A DNA stretch of 64,000 nucleotides, taken from positions 68,343,510-68,407,509 of the forward strand of contig NC_037093.1 in NCBI RefSeq assembly GCF_002994745.2, written 5' to 3'. Shown here piece after piece: positions 10,742 to 26,592 of the stretch. Position numbers and translations under genes: made by a program. Each line of letters begins with the position of its first letter. Within the stretch, counting starts at the first letter, position 1. Origin of the DNA: Rosa chinensis (Eukaryota; Streptophyta; Magnoliopsida; Rosales; Rosaceae). Below the pieces are notes generated by a model. That model was given only the letters and a program-made list of their open reading frames with translations, was not told where the DNA came from and searched no databases.

Positions 10742-13700
10742 ATGATGATGCAGAAAACTGAGTCTAAGAAGAGTAACAGTTCTGGTCAATTGTTGCGTGA
10801 CATTGAGGAAATAAGCAAAGCCCTTTACTTGCATAAACCTCCTCCAAAGGCTTTGTTGCCTCCTCCTCCTCATGATTCACGGTCCAAATCCGCTGAAAAG
10901 ACCCGGTTTTCGGGCTCCAATTCGAACCCGGCATTTCTTAGGGAAGATTTGTTGCATAAGGACAAGAAGTCATCTTCAATTTGGAATTGGAAGAAGCCCT
11001 TGAAGGCTCTCAGTCACATTGGGAATCGGAAGTTCAATTGTTGTTTTTATCTTCATGTTCACGCACTTGAAGGTTTGCCTGTGAGTTTCAACAATCTGAG
11101 CGTGTGTGTGCATTGGAAGAGGAAGGATGAGGTGCTTCAGACCAGTTGCTCGATGGTCGAAGAGGGCATGGCTGAATTCGATGAAACTTTGATGCATAGG
11201 TGTACTGTGTATGGGAGTAGAAATGGCCCAAACAATTCGGTTAAATATGCGGAGAAGCTTTGTTTGATCTACATTTCTGTGAATGGGGCACCGGGGCTTG
11301 ATATTGGGAAGCATTGGGTTGATCTTACAAGGCTGTTGCCACTTACTTTTGAGGAGTTAGAGGGGGAGAAGAGCTTTGGGAAATGGTCGACTAGCTTTAA
11401 CCTTTCAGGCAAGGCTAAAGGCGGTAAGCTAAATGTTAGTTTGGGGTTTTTGGTGACACAGGATAAGGTTGCTAATTTGAGTGGTAATCCAAATGTTCCT
11501 CAGGTTATAGACGCTGTGCCGAAAAGGTCAAGTAGCTTGGATACTGGTGCTAGGAGGATGCTTCGAAGAGTTGGTAGCGTGCCAAGTAATGTAGCCTCCA
11601 GGCCTGCCTTTTCATCTCAGACTCTTGATTTGAAGGTTTCTCAGGAAGTTATGCTGACGGGAGGATTGGAGCTTTCCAAGTCGATTAATTTCTTATGTCA
11701 GAGACTTGATGAGGGGAAGTTGGGTAGAGTAATAGAGTCAGATTCTGAAGATGTGGTCCCACTCAAACCTCAGCCAGATTTGGATGGTTTATCTGCTAAG
11801 GGAATCGAAGAGTATGAGGATGATAATGATGTTGAATTTACCATTGTCGAAGTTGGGACAGAAATACCTGAGAAGGAAAAGTTGAACTCTGATCGAGTTT
11901 CTGGTGATGCTAATGACGTTTCCGCAATTGAGAATATCTATGTGGATGATGTCATTGAGGATTATGACATAGACCTTGATGAGAAGACTATGATTGTTTC
12001 AAAGGATGTCTGTGGCAATTATGTGGATGACTTCATGGTGAATGAAACAAAACATGAAGAAGATAGCATATGCAGATCAAACATGAAAGAGGTGGAGTCA
12101 GCAGAGTTGAATCATCCATTTGCTTTAGAAGAGTGTCTTGAGGAGAGAGGCCACATGGAGCTTAAGTCGACTTACATGGCTAGTAAAACAGGTAAAAAAT
12201 CACTTAGCCTGGATGATGTTACTGAATCTGTATCAAATGAGTTCTTAAACATGCTGGGGATGGATGGTTGCTGGAGTTCTAATAGTGATCCAGAGTCTCC
12301 TAGAGAACTACTTTTAAGAGAGTTTGAAAAAGAGGCTCTGACTTCTGGAGATTTATTTTTCAATGTTGATTGGAATGAAGAGCAGCCCGAAATTGGATCC
12401 TCTGTTTCTCCGGTTTCTTACTATGAAGATTATTTTGAAAATTCTGATTTGTCTATGATTATTCAAGCTGCTGAAGAGGAAAGCAAGAGAGAAAGTGACT
12501 TATTAAAGAGAAGAAAAGCCACAATCCTGGAAGGCTTGGAGACCGAAGCTTTGATGCGAGAATGGGGATTAAATGAAACGGACTTTCAGAACTCTCCACG
12601 TATCCTTTCTGGTGGATTTGGCAGTCCAATTGATCTACCCCTTGAAGAGCCACCGCTACCACCACTTGAAGTAGGCTTTGGTCCTTATGTTCGAATGAGG
12701 GGTGGAGGTTTTTTGCAGTCTATGAATCCTTCTCTTTTCAGAAATGCTAAAAATAGTGGGACTTTGGTCATTCAAGTTTCTAATCCAATTGTAATACCGG
12801 CAAAACTGGGTTATGATGTTGTGGAGATATTGCAGCAGTTGGCACTGGGTGGAATTGGTAAGTTGCATATGCAGGTGAGCAAGCTAATGCCTTTGGAAAA
12901 TATAACCGGCAAGACAATACATCAAGTAGCATGGGAGGCGGTACCAACCACAGTGGTCTCTGAGAGGTTTGTGGGCACAATTTTGATTTCTTAAGTATTT
13001 GTTGTTTTAGTGTATTACCCAATTTGTGAGCTTACTTCTTATAGTTGTTTCAGGTTTGAGCAGATTTTGTATGGTGAGAGCAAGGATGAAGGGTTTCCAT
13101 CTAGTTGGAATTTTAATGACCTGAGATCAGAACTAGAAGGTGGTGAGATGGGATCAGACTATGTATCTCTAGAATGTCTTGTTCCATTAGCTATAAATAA
13201 GATTGAAGCCCTCTCACTGGAAGGGTTAAGAATACAGTCTCACATGTCAGATTCAGAGGCACCGTCAAGTATATATCCTCAGTCTGGTGGGAGGATTACA
13301 TGCCCACATGCAAATTGTGGTGAAATTTTCAGGTCAGGAGTTGGAGGAGGGTTGCGAATGTCGGATTTTAGAGACTCTGATGATGATATTGATGAATTAT
13401 TGGATCTGTCTTTATCATTGGAAGAGTGGTCAAGGCTAGATGCTAATATTCGTGGTGATGAAGATCAAAGCAGAGAGCAGTTTTTGAAAATCCTTGCTGC
13501 TCATGATGCCAAGTGCACAGATTTGGTTGATGAAATTTTGACGGAAGACGGGAGCTGCAGTGATTTATCTGGTAGGAATTGTGGAGTCTTGGGAAACAAT
13601 CTCACAATTGCTCTCATGGTGCAGCTTAGAGATCCCTTTCGGAACTATGAGCCAGTTGGTGGGCCAATGCTTGCTCTAATCCAAGTGGAGAGAGGTATAA

Positions 13701-14164
13701 CCCATTCAATTCGAAAAATTCCTAGCACGGTGTTGAATGATAGCAACGAAAAAGAACATGATGTCACCATCTTAGAGGATATTGATGGCAAGGAAACAGA
13801 GAGAAATGAAGGAGATGAAGAAGGCAATCCCCAGTTTAAAATTATCGATGTCCATCTTGCAGGAGTGGACACTGAGTCTGGTAACGAGCAGCTTTGGGGT
13901 ACTACAACACAACTGCAATCCGGGTCCCGATGGTTGCTTGCTGCTGGTTTGGGTAAGGCCATTAGTTTTCCACTTTCGAACTCAAAAGCCATTGTGAGAT
14001 CATCCCCATTGGCTTCAGCGAAGTGGCAGTACAGGGATAGTTTCTGGAGCATCTCCTCTACTTCTCATGTTCAGGATACGAGAGCTGCGTGGAAAGACTT
14101 GATTGCTCCACATATTCGAAACCCTAATGTCATATTTTTGAATGAAACCATCAAGCCACACTGA
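10742..14164 (+). CDS. PMIR1: PLASTID MOVEMENT IMPAIRED 1-related protein (NT-C2 domain)
   Basis: Two exons, 10742-12966 and 13054-14164, encode about 1111 residues. The N-terminus has the family signature GQLLRDIEEISKALYL; a Pro-rich linker is followed by the N-terminal C2 domain at about residues 95-240 (RKFNCCFYLHVHALEGLP, then LSVCVHWKRKD). The middle is long, acidic and probably disordered. The C-terminal half carries conserved blocks such as GFGPYVRMRGGGFLQSMNPS and RSSPLASAKWQYRDSFWSIS. Length fits PMIR1 (about 1160 aa in Arabidopsis) better than PMI1 (about 840 aa). PMI1 family proteins act in actin-based chloroplast and nuclear photorelocation. Three successive ATGs open the frame at 10742; I take the first. 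The single intron is phase 2 and the encoded R|F junction is conserved. Confidence 0.93.
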
Positions 14165-14334
14165 ACATGTAAATGTTAGCTTGTTTTAGTCTATATGATG
14201 CATGATGCATTATTTTGTTTATAGAGTGAAAAGAGAGGCAAATGTTCATTATTTCTTTTCCTATTCATGTCACCCGAGCTAGTTGATCATGCAGTAGATT
14301 TTTCCTACAGTTTTATTTTTGAATAATAGAATCT

Positions 14335-14950
14335 TTTTTCTATTTTTTGATAAGAAAATTACAAAGGGAGTTAAAGGTTGGTGCCTCTAGGGCATCCAGA
14401 ACCTAATCTATCAAATAACATGGCTCTCGAAATGTTGGGGGGGGGGGCATATGGTTCTCCCAGACTCCCTCCATGATGCAATTGTGACCAAGATGTGCAC
14501 AAGCGTCCGCCGAAAAATTTGCGTCTCTGTAAATGTGGTTGAAGGATATGGAATCAAAGTTGCTTGCAATCTCCTTAATATCATTGATGATCTGTGCTAG
14601 TCTCCAAGAGGGGCTTATTCTGTTATTGACTGCATCAATCACAATCTTGGAGTCGCCTTCAATTTGAACGTTTCTGTAACCTCTTTTGAAAGCCATCCAG
14701 AGACTGTCCATCAAGGCAGTCACTTCAGTAATTGGAACAGAAGTGTTCCCAATGTTTTTGGATTTTGCACTTGATCCCCAGAAGAAATCTTTGGCTTCTT
14801 TATCAATAGCTTTTGTAAACTTAGGAGAGCATTTAAAGCAAGACATGACATGGTTAGGCATTCCAGAATCTTTTGTATCACACTTCATACAAAACCGATC
14901 GACATGCTTTGATTTGAACCTAGGAAATCTAAATTTCCTGTTGAACAAAG
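14335..14950 (-). mobile_element. Degenerate LINE (non-LTR retrotransposon) 3' fragment with RNase H-like region
   Basis: A 181-codon minus-strand frame (14403-14948) contains EVTALMDSLWMAFKRGY, VQIEGDSKIVIDAVN, SWRLAQIINDIKEIA and HIYRDANFSADACAHLG. This is the central and C-terminal part of the RNase H-like domain (RVT_3 type) found at the end of plant LINE polyproteins. The first catalytic strand is missing and a different segment (KDFFWGSSAKSKN) is fused in front, so an internal deletion is likely. On the element's sense strand the 3' end reads TTATCAAAAAATAG near 14335-14352, the kind of tail typical for plant LINEs. It lies 170 bp behind the PMI1-related stop codon in antisense. A G homopolymer at 14439-14448 adds to its degenerate look. 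Confidence 0.8.
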
Positions 14951-15306
14951 ATTTTATTCTTTTTCATTTTTTCTGATGAAAGGCTAATTTGCTAGCTAAA
15001 TTAAAGCCCTACACCGGCTCGACCTTTAGGCTTGTTGACTACACATGCAAGTACCTTAAACTCTTTTAAGCCCTAATGTAATCTGCCACATTAGTTTGTC
15101 TAGAAAATTCGGAAAAACTTCTAGTGACAAAAACTTTTATTCATTTGTCTACCAAATACAAGGGTCACAACTCACAAGGGAGCTATATTAGTTCCAAGAT
15201 TGATCGTCATATGACCGCTTCAATGGCTGTGCAACATCAGCAGCAGCAGCAACAGCAGTAGTCTTCCTTCTCCTTCCTTACCAAAACCTCGAAAATGTTC
15301 GTGAAC

Positions 15307-15942
15307 TCAGACGGTCCGATGGTTATGAGTGCCCTCGTAAGTCGTAATTACAAACGCTGGATCTTCTTTATCTCTTTCAACTCTCTTTTTCACTGGGCAG
15401 CCTTCACATGAACACTTGTAGTAATTCCTGCAATCAACATGATACTGTCAGATCACATATATGTCTAAAACTACTATATTTGCTCTACTATTTGCTAGTA
15501 TACCTTGGATTTGGGCTGTTCTTCACCATCTTTTTCCCATACTTCCTCCATTTGAACCCATCATCCAAAATCTCAACCTCTGATTTCATTTTGAAGGCGA
15601 CTCTTTCTTTAACTTGCTGCCTTTCCAGTACGCTTCCGTTCTCATCTATTTCAACACACAACCAAATGTCTTAAGCATGAGATAGAGACTAGATATATTA
15701 ACAAAAATGAAAGAATTGAAGTTTATATGCTTACTGGTAGTAGAACCTCCAAGTTGGCTGCTACTTCCACCGGAATCATCATCATTTACTTGGTTAACCG
15801 AATTCTGAGCAGACCCTGAAGCTACATAGTTATGATCTTCCTCAAGCCAGTCATCAAACATCAAGTACTCGTCGAAATTTGGTTGGTCGGAAAAGTCATT
15901 CTCAGGTGTCTGCACTGATCTGTTGAAGTTGTTATTCGACAT
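15307..15942 (-). CDS. WRKY50: WRKY transcription factor, group IIc, WRKYGKK variant
   Basis: DNA-binding regulator of 156 residues, exons 15735-15942, 15504-15645 and 15307-15427. The WRKY domain is split by an intron at the conserved position (NSPNPR|NYYKC). Its heptapeptide is WRKYGKK, not the usual WRKYGQK, and the zinc site is C-x4-C ... H-x-H (CSCEGC, then THNH). The GKK form, small size and acidic N-terminus match the WRKY50/51/59 clade of Arabidopsis, whose members act in salicylate/jasmonate defence signalling and have relaxed W-box preference. Its place between a PMI1-related gene and an NSUN5 gene, as recalled for AtWRKY50, favours WRKY50. The start is the ATG at 15940-15942; an upstream in-frame TTG is not a credible start. 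A TATATAAT-type box lies about 45-55 bp upstream of the ATG. Confidence 0.93.
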
Positions 15943-17300
15943 TTTGGCACTCAAAAACTGTGACCAAACTGAACGTTGATGGGTACAGATATATAATCTA
16001 TCATCTCCAAGGTGAACTAGGTGGCTTCATCGTCACCTTCCTAAGCAATAAAAGGAAGCTTCAATGCTCGTTCTGGGGAGCAAAGCCACATAGACTGATA
16101 GATATATAGTAAGGAGAGGATGACTTGGAAGAAAGACTTTAAATTTGAGGTCAGGTCTCCATGTCTTGTCTCTCGTGCTTATAGCCTTAGACCAACCCCT
16201 TCACATTTGGGAATAGACTGATAAGAATACAAGTCAATTGTGATGGTGACTTGAAGCAATGCACCGCACAAGCTTAGATAATGAAAACAATGAGTTCCTT
16301 TTGGTTCGCACCAATTTTGGTTCCAGTTAATTTGATTTGAATATTCTCCCCTTGAAAACATTCGAGTCTATCATTCATAGATGTTTCTCGACGCATCAAC
16401 AAGTATTGGACCTTAAGTCTCATGCCGAGAAGTATGTTCAAAGTTCATTGGGCAGTCTCCCAATTTGAGCGCACACAATTTAGAGTAGAAAAAGTGCAAA
16501 ATGGATTTATTCAAAAAAAAAAGTGCAAAATGGATTAAAAAATAGAAATGTTGTATATTTTAAGTGTCGAATTTATTTTACCTCCTTAACATTCACAAGT
16601 CAAAATCACTCGTTAGAAATTAGAATTTCGAGGACATATACAAATAAAGCCGTTAATCTTTGATGTATTTAACTTGTCAATCAACCACGAATTTAGCCAC
16701 TGTGCTGAGAAGTGTGTTCCAAGTTCACGAAATTGGGATTAGAACAAGCCATCTACCCCAACTAATAATCAACTAGGAAATTTGCAAGTAACTTCCATTT
16801 CCATTGTTAAAGGGTCCACTTCGGAAATTGATTGTGAAGTTACCACCTAGACCAGCAGTTTTCAGTTTTGGATTCTCCATCAAGTCAATATCAAAGTTCG
16901 GTAGCTAAGCAAATATCCTAAAGTCTTATATATAAAAATTTAGTAATATCAACTCACCACAGACAACAAAATATTAGAAGGCTTTCGTTTTCAGGCCGAT
17001 TAGGCATCTGTCAAAAATCACTCCCTTTTAGTTTTACTTCCAGGAAGCAGACGCCAACATGATTCATGTACATAATAAAATTATCACCCTGCGCCTTTTC
17101 AGCGATGAGGTAAATTACCATGGTTGGTATACAGTTGACAGTAAAACTATTCCTAGAACCAAAACTTTCTTCTGTCAAACTCGAGTAAACGTACTTTTCG
17201 AGGGACTAGTTTAAGAAAGCAAAAAAATGATTATTTGGGACCGGGATCAAAAATTTCCCTTATGCTCTATATTGACATTCACAACATTGGGACACGTGTG
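15943..17300. other. WRKY promoter side and CDC48C 3' flank
   Basis: AT-rich non-coding DNA. It includes the WRKY upstream region (TATA-like sequence near 15985-15995) and a short direct repeat of GTGCAAAATGGATT around 16494-16536. No open frame matches a known family. Confidence 0.5.
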
Positions 17301-21497
<4,197 letters not shown>

Positions 21498-21677
21498 CTC
21501 TCGCTCTAGTGAAAACTCGGACTGAGCCGAATGGGTTTAGGGGTTAGGGTTTAGCCGCACTGAAACGCAGCGTTTTATGTTTCTATATTAAACCACAAAC
21601 GGCGTCGTTTCGATAGGGGATTTATATATATAACTGCAGTTCTCTTTTGAGTTTTCTTCTACCCTTCACTGTGAGCT
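21498..21677. promoter_or_regulatory. 180-bp bidirectional promoter with telo-box
   Basis: Only 180 bp lie between the CDC48C and NSUN5 start codons. A telo-box (AAACCCTAA on minus, 21544-21552) sits in a repeated TTTAGGGGTTAGGGTTTAG context. On + a TATATATA stretch lies at about 21622-21631, roughly 50 bp before the NSUN5 ATG. Telo-boxes are enriched in promoters of plant ribosomal-protein and ribosome-biogenesis genes, fitting both neighbours. Confidence 0.75.
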
Positions 21678-24600
21678 ATGGCGCGTACGAGAATTGCAGC
21701 GACCCCGCCGTCGACGGCGGCCGAGAAATCAGAAAACCGGCGCCGTTTAAGGATGGAGAGGTCGGCGCTGTTCGCTAGGAGAGAGGCGGCGAAGGTTTTG
21801 AAGCTGGTTCTCCAAGGCGACTCCCGCCGCCGGTCCGTCGGCTCTATCAAGTCGCTCGTTTACAGTCCCTCGGTGAGAAACAAGAAGGGAACTTTCGCTC
21901 TGGTCTGCGAAACCCTAAAGCGTAAGTTAAAAGAGCCTAATGCACTTATTTTCATTGCTTTGGTTCAGTTTTGCTGCCAAGAAAAGTGATTATGATTGTC
22001 TTGTTATCTGTTTTGTTTTCAGATCTTAAGATAATCAAACAGGTGTTGAATGCTGCAGACGTTCTGAATAGCAAGTGGAGGGTACTGTGTTGTTCATATT
22101 CATGAGCAATTCATGTTTATTTTTGCTAATGTGGTGAATTCACTGATAAATTTTAGTTGTGGTTTTGCAGAAGCAAGACGAGTTGGTTTACATTGTCACA
22201 TATGATGTTCTTTTCGGCCAGGTAATCTCTTTGTATTCATAACATTATGAAATTTCTGCTGCTACGTTTGTGCTTGCGGTGGTTTTTGGAATTTTGGTTA
22301 GGAATTGTATCGTAATTGTTTAGAGTTCAAGGAAGTTTATAGTGTCTCAGTTATATCATATGTGCTTGGCCTTGCAATTTTTTTTTATTGGTAGATGAAC
22401 TAGAATTTGAATCTATAGGTGACTTCGTCAACTGGTGATGCGGAGAGATTTCTATTGCTTCGGAAAAAGGCTCTGCAGGCAGCTCTAGATCGCCTTTTAG
22501 TGAAGAAAAAAGTGAAGAGCGTTGAAGAGTTGATAGCTCGTGATCAAACTCCTGGTGTGTGATTATGTTTTTATTAACTTCATCTTGCTTATCCTGATTT
22601 TCAGTTATAAATCTGCTAGAGTGGACAAATTAGTTAACGTTGCAATTGCTCAGTTGTAAAGACTTGTTGGTTTACCATGTTTGAAGTTTAAGTTTTTAGG
22701 ATAGAGCTGATAAGTATTTTTCATTCTGACACTAATAACTGTTTCAGAGATTTCAACACCTCGGTATGTTCGTGTTAATACTCTGAAAATTGATGTCAAT
22801 ACGGCCCTGCTTGAATTACAGAAACAATACAAGGTATTTCTGGACTTTAATGATTGAAATTTTTGCTAGAATGTAATTTTTTAGACTACAAGAAGAAATG
22901 TTTTGGTGGAGATGCTTGAAAGCAAGGGGCTTTCAAGCATCTCTTTCAACTGCTGCCTAATCTCCCAAATTCTAATAAGTTGCTTACTTTAGCTTTTCTT
23001 TGATATTGTACTGAAGTAGACACCTGACCTTAACTAGTGAAGTACCCTGTCAATCACTGCCAACTGATGACAAGTGAATGTGTCGCATTCTTTCTCATGT
23101 GTTAGATTTTTTTACTTTCTTCATCATGTTACTTGGACACTTATTCCTGTTGTTTCTCATTTTCTTTGTTACATAGGTTCAAAAGGATGATCTGGTTCCT
23201 GACTTGTTGATTCTTCCACCTGGTAGTGACTTGCATGACCATCCTCTAATAGTCAATGGAAGTGTCTTCATGCAAGTAAGAATTTTGAGTTGTCTTCTTC
23301 ATGTTTTCAAGGCTCTTGTTCATCTTTATGGTTCAATGGTGATTTTTTTTTTTTTTTTTTGGTCTTTGCTGCTATAAAAGTTTACCAATATCTTTGATTT
23401 GTGATAATTTTGTTATAGGGAAAGGCAAGCTCTATGGTTGCAGCAGCCCTCGCTCCAAAACCAGGGTGGGAGGTGGGTTGAGTATCTACATCACTACTTG
23501 TGTCACTTCTCTTCTGCTAGACATTTCTCTTTTCTGCTAGACATTTCTCTTTCTTCTATGATTGGCTTGCAGAATTTGACATTAATAACTTCTTGAAGGT
23601 TCTTGATGCATGCTCAGCTCCAGGAAACAAAACCGTCCACCTAGCAGCTCTAATGGGAGGTGAAGGAAAAATCATAGCGTGTGAGCTGAATGAAGAGAGG
23701 GTTAAACGATTAAAAGAGACAATCAGACTCTCTGGTGCTTCTAGTATCCGTCAAACCTTTTTGTTGTTTATTTTTTGCTTGTTCTCTAATTGCTTTTGAA
23801 ATAGTAGTATTTGGGCGTAGGCTTTCAGATTCTTTCGACTTGAGTGATCACAAATAATCATATCTTATGACCAGTTTTTAATCCTTTATTTAATCTTCTA
23901 TTACCATCTTCATATGATAAGCCATTTGACTTAACCTGGACTATAGATATTAAGGTTCTGCATGGAGATTTCTTACAGTTGAACCCTGAGGATCCCGCAT
24001 ATTCCAAGGTGAGACAGATATGGTCTGATCTTATACAAGAGTTTTATTTAAGATCCGCATGGCTTCTAGTACATATGGAATTGACCATTTTGTTGGATAA
24101 TATTATTGCTTGTTGCAACTACTGTTTAATCTTGTTCGCTTACATCCTAAAACTTGGGATCTTGGGTAAATCATCTATATTCAATGTTGCAGGTCCACGC
24201 CATTCTTTTGGATCCTTCCTGCTCTGGATCTGGGACGGCTTCTGCAAGATTAGATCATTTGCTCCCTTCTTCTGCTCCGGGTCACACTGCTGACTTCACA
24301 GAGACAGAAAGACTGAACAAGCTTGCGGCTTTTCAGCAAAAAGCTCTGGCTCATGCTTTATCTTTCCCAGAAGTGGAAAGAATTGTTTACAGCACATGCT
24401 CTGTCAACCAAATTGAAAACGAAGATGTTGTCAGTTCTGTTCTACCTCTTGCTGAATCTTATGGTTTTGAACTTGAAACTCCGTTTCCCAAATGGCAGCG
24501 CCGTGGTCTTCCAGTTTTCAAGGGTGGTAAGCGCTGCTCTTATACCCGACCTTTATGTTATGAAAACAATCAGATACTCACGTTCTCAATCTTCCCGGGT

Positions 24601-24844
24601 TTGTTGCCTTGCAGCTGAACGACTGCTTCGAACTGATCCCATTGAGGACAAAGAAGGCTTCTTCATTGCTTTGTTTGTCAGAAAAGGCTCCTATCAATCG
24701 GAGGAACCTGATTTGACCAACGAAAAAAACACCCACAGAAATCGACATGCCAGTAAGAGAATAGTTGTACCACCCACTACCAATTTGTTTAAAATTTGGG
24801 CGCATGCTCAGTTGAGCAGGCCAAATTGTAGTTGTTGTGGATGA
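21678..24844 (+). CDS. NSUN5: NSUN5-type 25S/28S rRNA cytosine-C5 methyltransferase (NOL1/NOP2/Sun family)
   Basis: Transfers a methyl group from SAM to a cytosine in large-subunit rRNA (yeast homologue Rcm1). Eleven exons: 21678-21921, 22023-22081, 22171-22221, 22419-22554, 22748-22833, 23177-23275, 23419-23472, 23599-23743, 23947-24008, 24193-24526 and 24615-24844, giving 499 residues. The SAM-binding motif is DACSAPGNKT; the two catalytic-cysteine motifs are DPSCSGSG and YSTCSVNQIENED, both intact. An N-terminal basic stretch (EKSENRRRLRMERS) may target the nucleus. The C-terminus is extended by a Cys-rich end (CSCCG). The start is the first ATG (MARTRIAATPP) after the short divergent promoter. 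All junctions are GT-AG and in frame. Intron 5 contains a perfect 14-bp-arm hairpin. Confidence 0.95.
22909..22943. repeat. Perfect hairpin in an NSUN5 intron
   Basis: GAGATGCTTGAAAG (22909-22922) and CTTTCAAGCATCTC (22930-22943) are exact reverse complements around a 7-nt loop. It is too short for a typical plant miRNA precursor; possibly a foldback remnant. Confidence 0.85.
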
Positions 24845-25342
24845 AAACAGAACGTCGCTCCCCTGTTTCAGTTTTGTCTTCCCATGAACCAACTGTATTC
24901 ACCCTTTCTAAATATTGTTATGTTCACTTTGATTTAACAAGGAAATTTGAAATTCTTGTAGAACTGCTCTTTGAAAATCGCATCTAATACTCTTGAGGGG
25001 TTTTGTGTCTGGAATCATAGATTGATTATTTCTGTAGCTTGTCATATTCTGTGTTGCTTACAATTTATACATTGGCAAATTGAAGTTGTCTGTAGGATTT
25101 TGCTATGAAAACAAAGAAAACGAGAAGGAAGATGATGGAACTGCCAATATATTGCTTCATAGATAAAACCATACTATACATACACATCGATTGGAAAACA
25201 GTAGCAATGAAACCGCAAATTTAAAACACAAGAACTGAAACGCATAAGAAAGCACACTGGTACCGATCACACTACATTTCACTCATACCCATCACTCTAA
25301 TTATTCAGAGAACAAGCCACATTCCACATTACACATAAAACT
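24845..25342. other. Convergent 3' flanks of NSUN5 and heat-shock gene 1
   Basis: Untranslated/intergenic DNA between convergent genes. From about 25014 it belongs to the duplicated heat-shock unit (copy at about 26945 onward). Confidence 0.6.
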
Positions 25343-25816
25343 CTAACCAATCTTGACCTCAATAGTCTTGGGCTTTTTCGGCTGAGGAGGTGGCAGCTTC
25401 TCCACAGTCACAGTCAGAACCCCATCTTGGCAAACAGCAGAAATGGCATCAGCATTAGCATTCTCAGGCAGAACAAACTTCCTCATAAACTTACCGACCC
25501 TCCTCTCCATCCTCACATACTTAGCCCCCTCTTTCTCCTCCTCCCTCTTCCTCTCGCCGCTGATCAGAAGCACATTGTCATCCTCCACCTGCACCTTGAT
25601 GTCCCCTGACTTGAGGCCAGGCATGTCGATGACGAAGACATAGGAATTGGGCAACTCCTTCACGTCGGCCGGAGTGGCAGCCATGGCCTTGGCGTCGCGG
25701 ACGTAGGTCCGGGTGGGGGCGTTGTTGAAGGTCTTCTCGGTCTCCTCCGGGAGGTCCGCCAGGTGCTGCAGTGCTGTTAAGATTGGAGCATCCAGACCCA
25801 TGATTCTGAAATCCAT
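25343..25816 (-). CDS. Cytosolic class II small heat-shock protein, copy 1
   Basis: ATP-independent chaperone of 157 residues, single exon, as usual for plant sHSPs. The alpha-crystallin domain spans about residues 45-150. Class II hallmarks are the N-terminal [11 protein letters not shown], the [11 protein letters not shown] entry to the domain, and the C-terminal PKTIEVKIG. It should assemble into oligomers and hold unfolding proteins during heat stress. The start is the ATG at 25814-25816. A TATA box about 100 bp upstream and a heat-shock element about 150 bp upstream support heat induction. It is a recent tandem copy of the gene at 27296-27772. Members of this class are called HSP17.6-II or HSP17.9-D in other plants; I give no symbol. 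Confidence 0.95.
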   Translation of the reverse strand: MDFRIMGLDAPILTALQHLADLPEETEKTFNNAPTRTYVRDAKAMAATPADVKELPNSYVFVIDMPGLKSGDIKVQVEDDNVLLISGERKREEEKEGAKYVRMERRVGKFMRKFVLPENANADAISAVCQDGVLTVTVEKLPPPQPKKPKTIEVKIG

Positions 25817-25912
25817 TTTTCTCTTCCTGGTTGGTGGAATGTTTTTGCTTTGATATATGTTTGAGTGCTTTGGAATTTTCTCTGCTGAAGATTGGGGGCA
25901 GCGGTTATGGGG

Positions 25913-25976
25913 ATTTATAGGTGGAGGAGAGGAGTGGCGTTAATGGCGGTGTGGGGGCGTTATAGAAAGTTCTGGA
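25913..25976 (-). promoter_or_regulatory. TATA box and heat-shock element of sHSP copy 1
   Basis: On the gene strand TATAAAT lies at 25913-25919. About 50 bp further upstream, 25965-25976 reads GAAAGTTCTGGA on +, three alternating GAA/TTC units (nGAAnnTTCnnGAn). A further HSE-like GAACCTTCTGGA is at 26061-26072, and an ACACGTGG G-box-like site at about 25978. Placement is as expected for a heat-shock-factor-driven promoter. Confidence 0.8.
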
Positions 25977-26592
25977 GACACGTGGAAGGAGGTAAGGGGA
26001 TTCTAGTATGTTCGTCTTCATAGTTCCTCCTAATCTTCTATAACGGTCGAGAAGCTGCGGGAACCTTCTGGATCGGGTCCAAGATAAAATAGCCCAATCC
26101 ATTATTTTGGGCTATAGTTCCCTTTTTCTTTCGTTCTCCCTAAATGAGAAACCCTAAACCGGCCTCGGAGGAGGCAGCAACTCAAAGCCACCGACCATCA
26201 CCGACATGTGACATTTAAGGTTTCATATTTGATAGGATTGGAGCGAACACTATTGGATCATTTTCCGGTGACTATACAGTTTATGCAACATAGAGACTGA
26301 AGTATGCGCACACTGAATTACATGTAAGGTGAATTACATGTAAGGCTATATTATTTCACAGAATGTAATCTTATAATTTTGACGAATTACATATAAGGCT
26401 ATATTATTTCACATAACATAAAATTACAATTTTACGGACCAAAGACACTACAGAGTACAGACCGACCTAGCTTCCCCATATTTCTTTCTTGTTCCCTATA
26501 GCGATAGGAAAAAAGGACTCAAAAACAAAAACAAACACAAAGGAAGGACCAAGATACAACAAAAGCATACGATATTTATTTTACAAACAAAT

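Noticed and set aside
13645..14052. 135-codon minus-strand frame inside the PMI1-related gene
   Set aside because: Antisense of a well-supported coding exon; no recognisable domain.
15943..15954. Longer WRKY N-terminus starting at 15954
   Set aside because: The upstream codon is TTG; the first real ATG is at 15940-15942.
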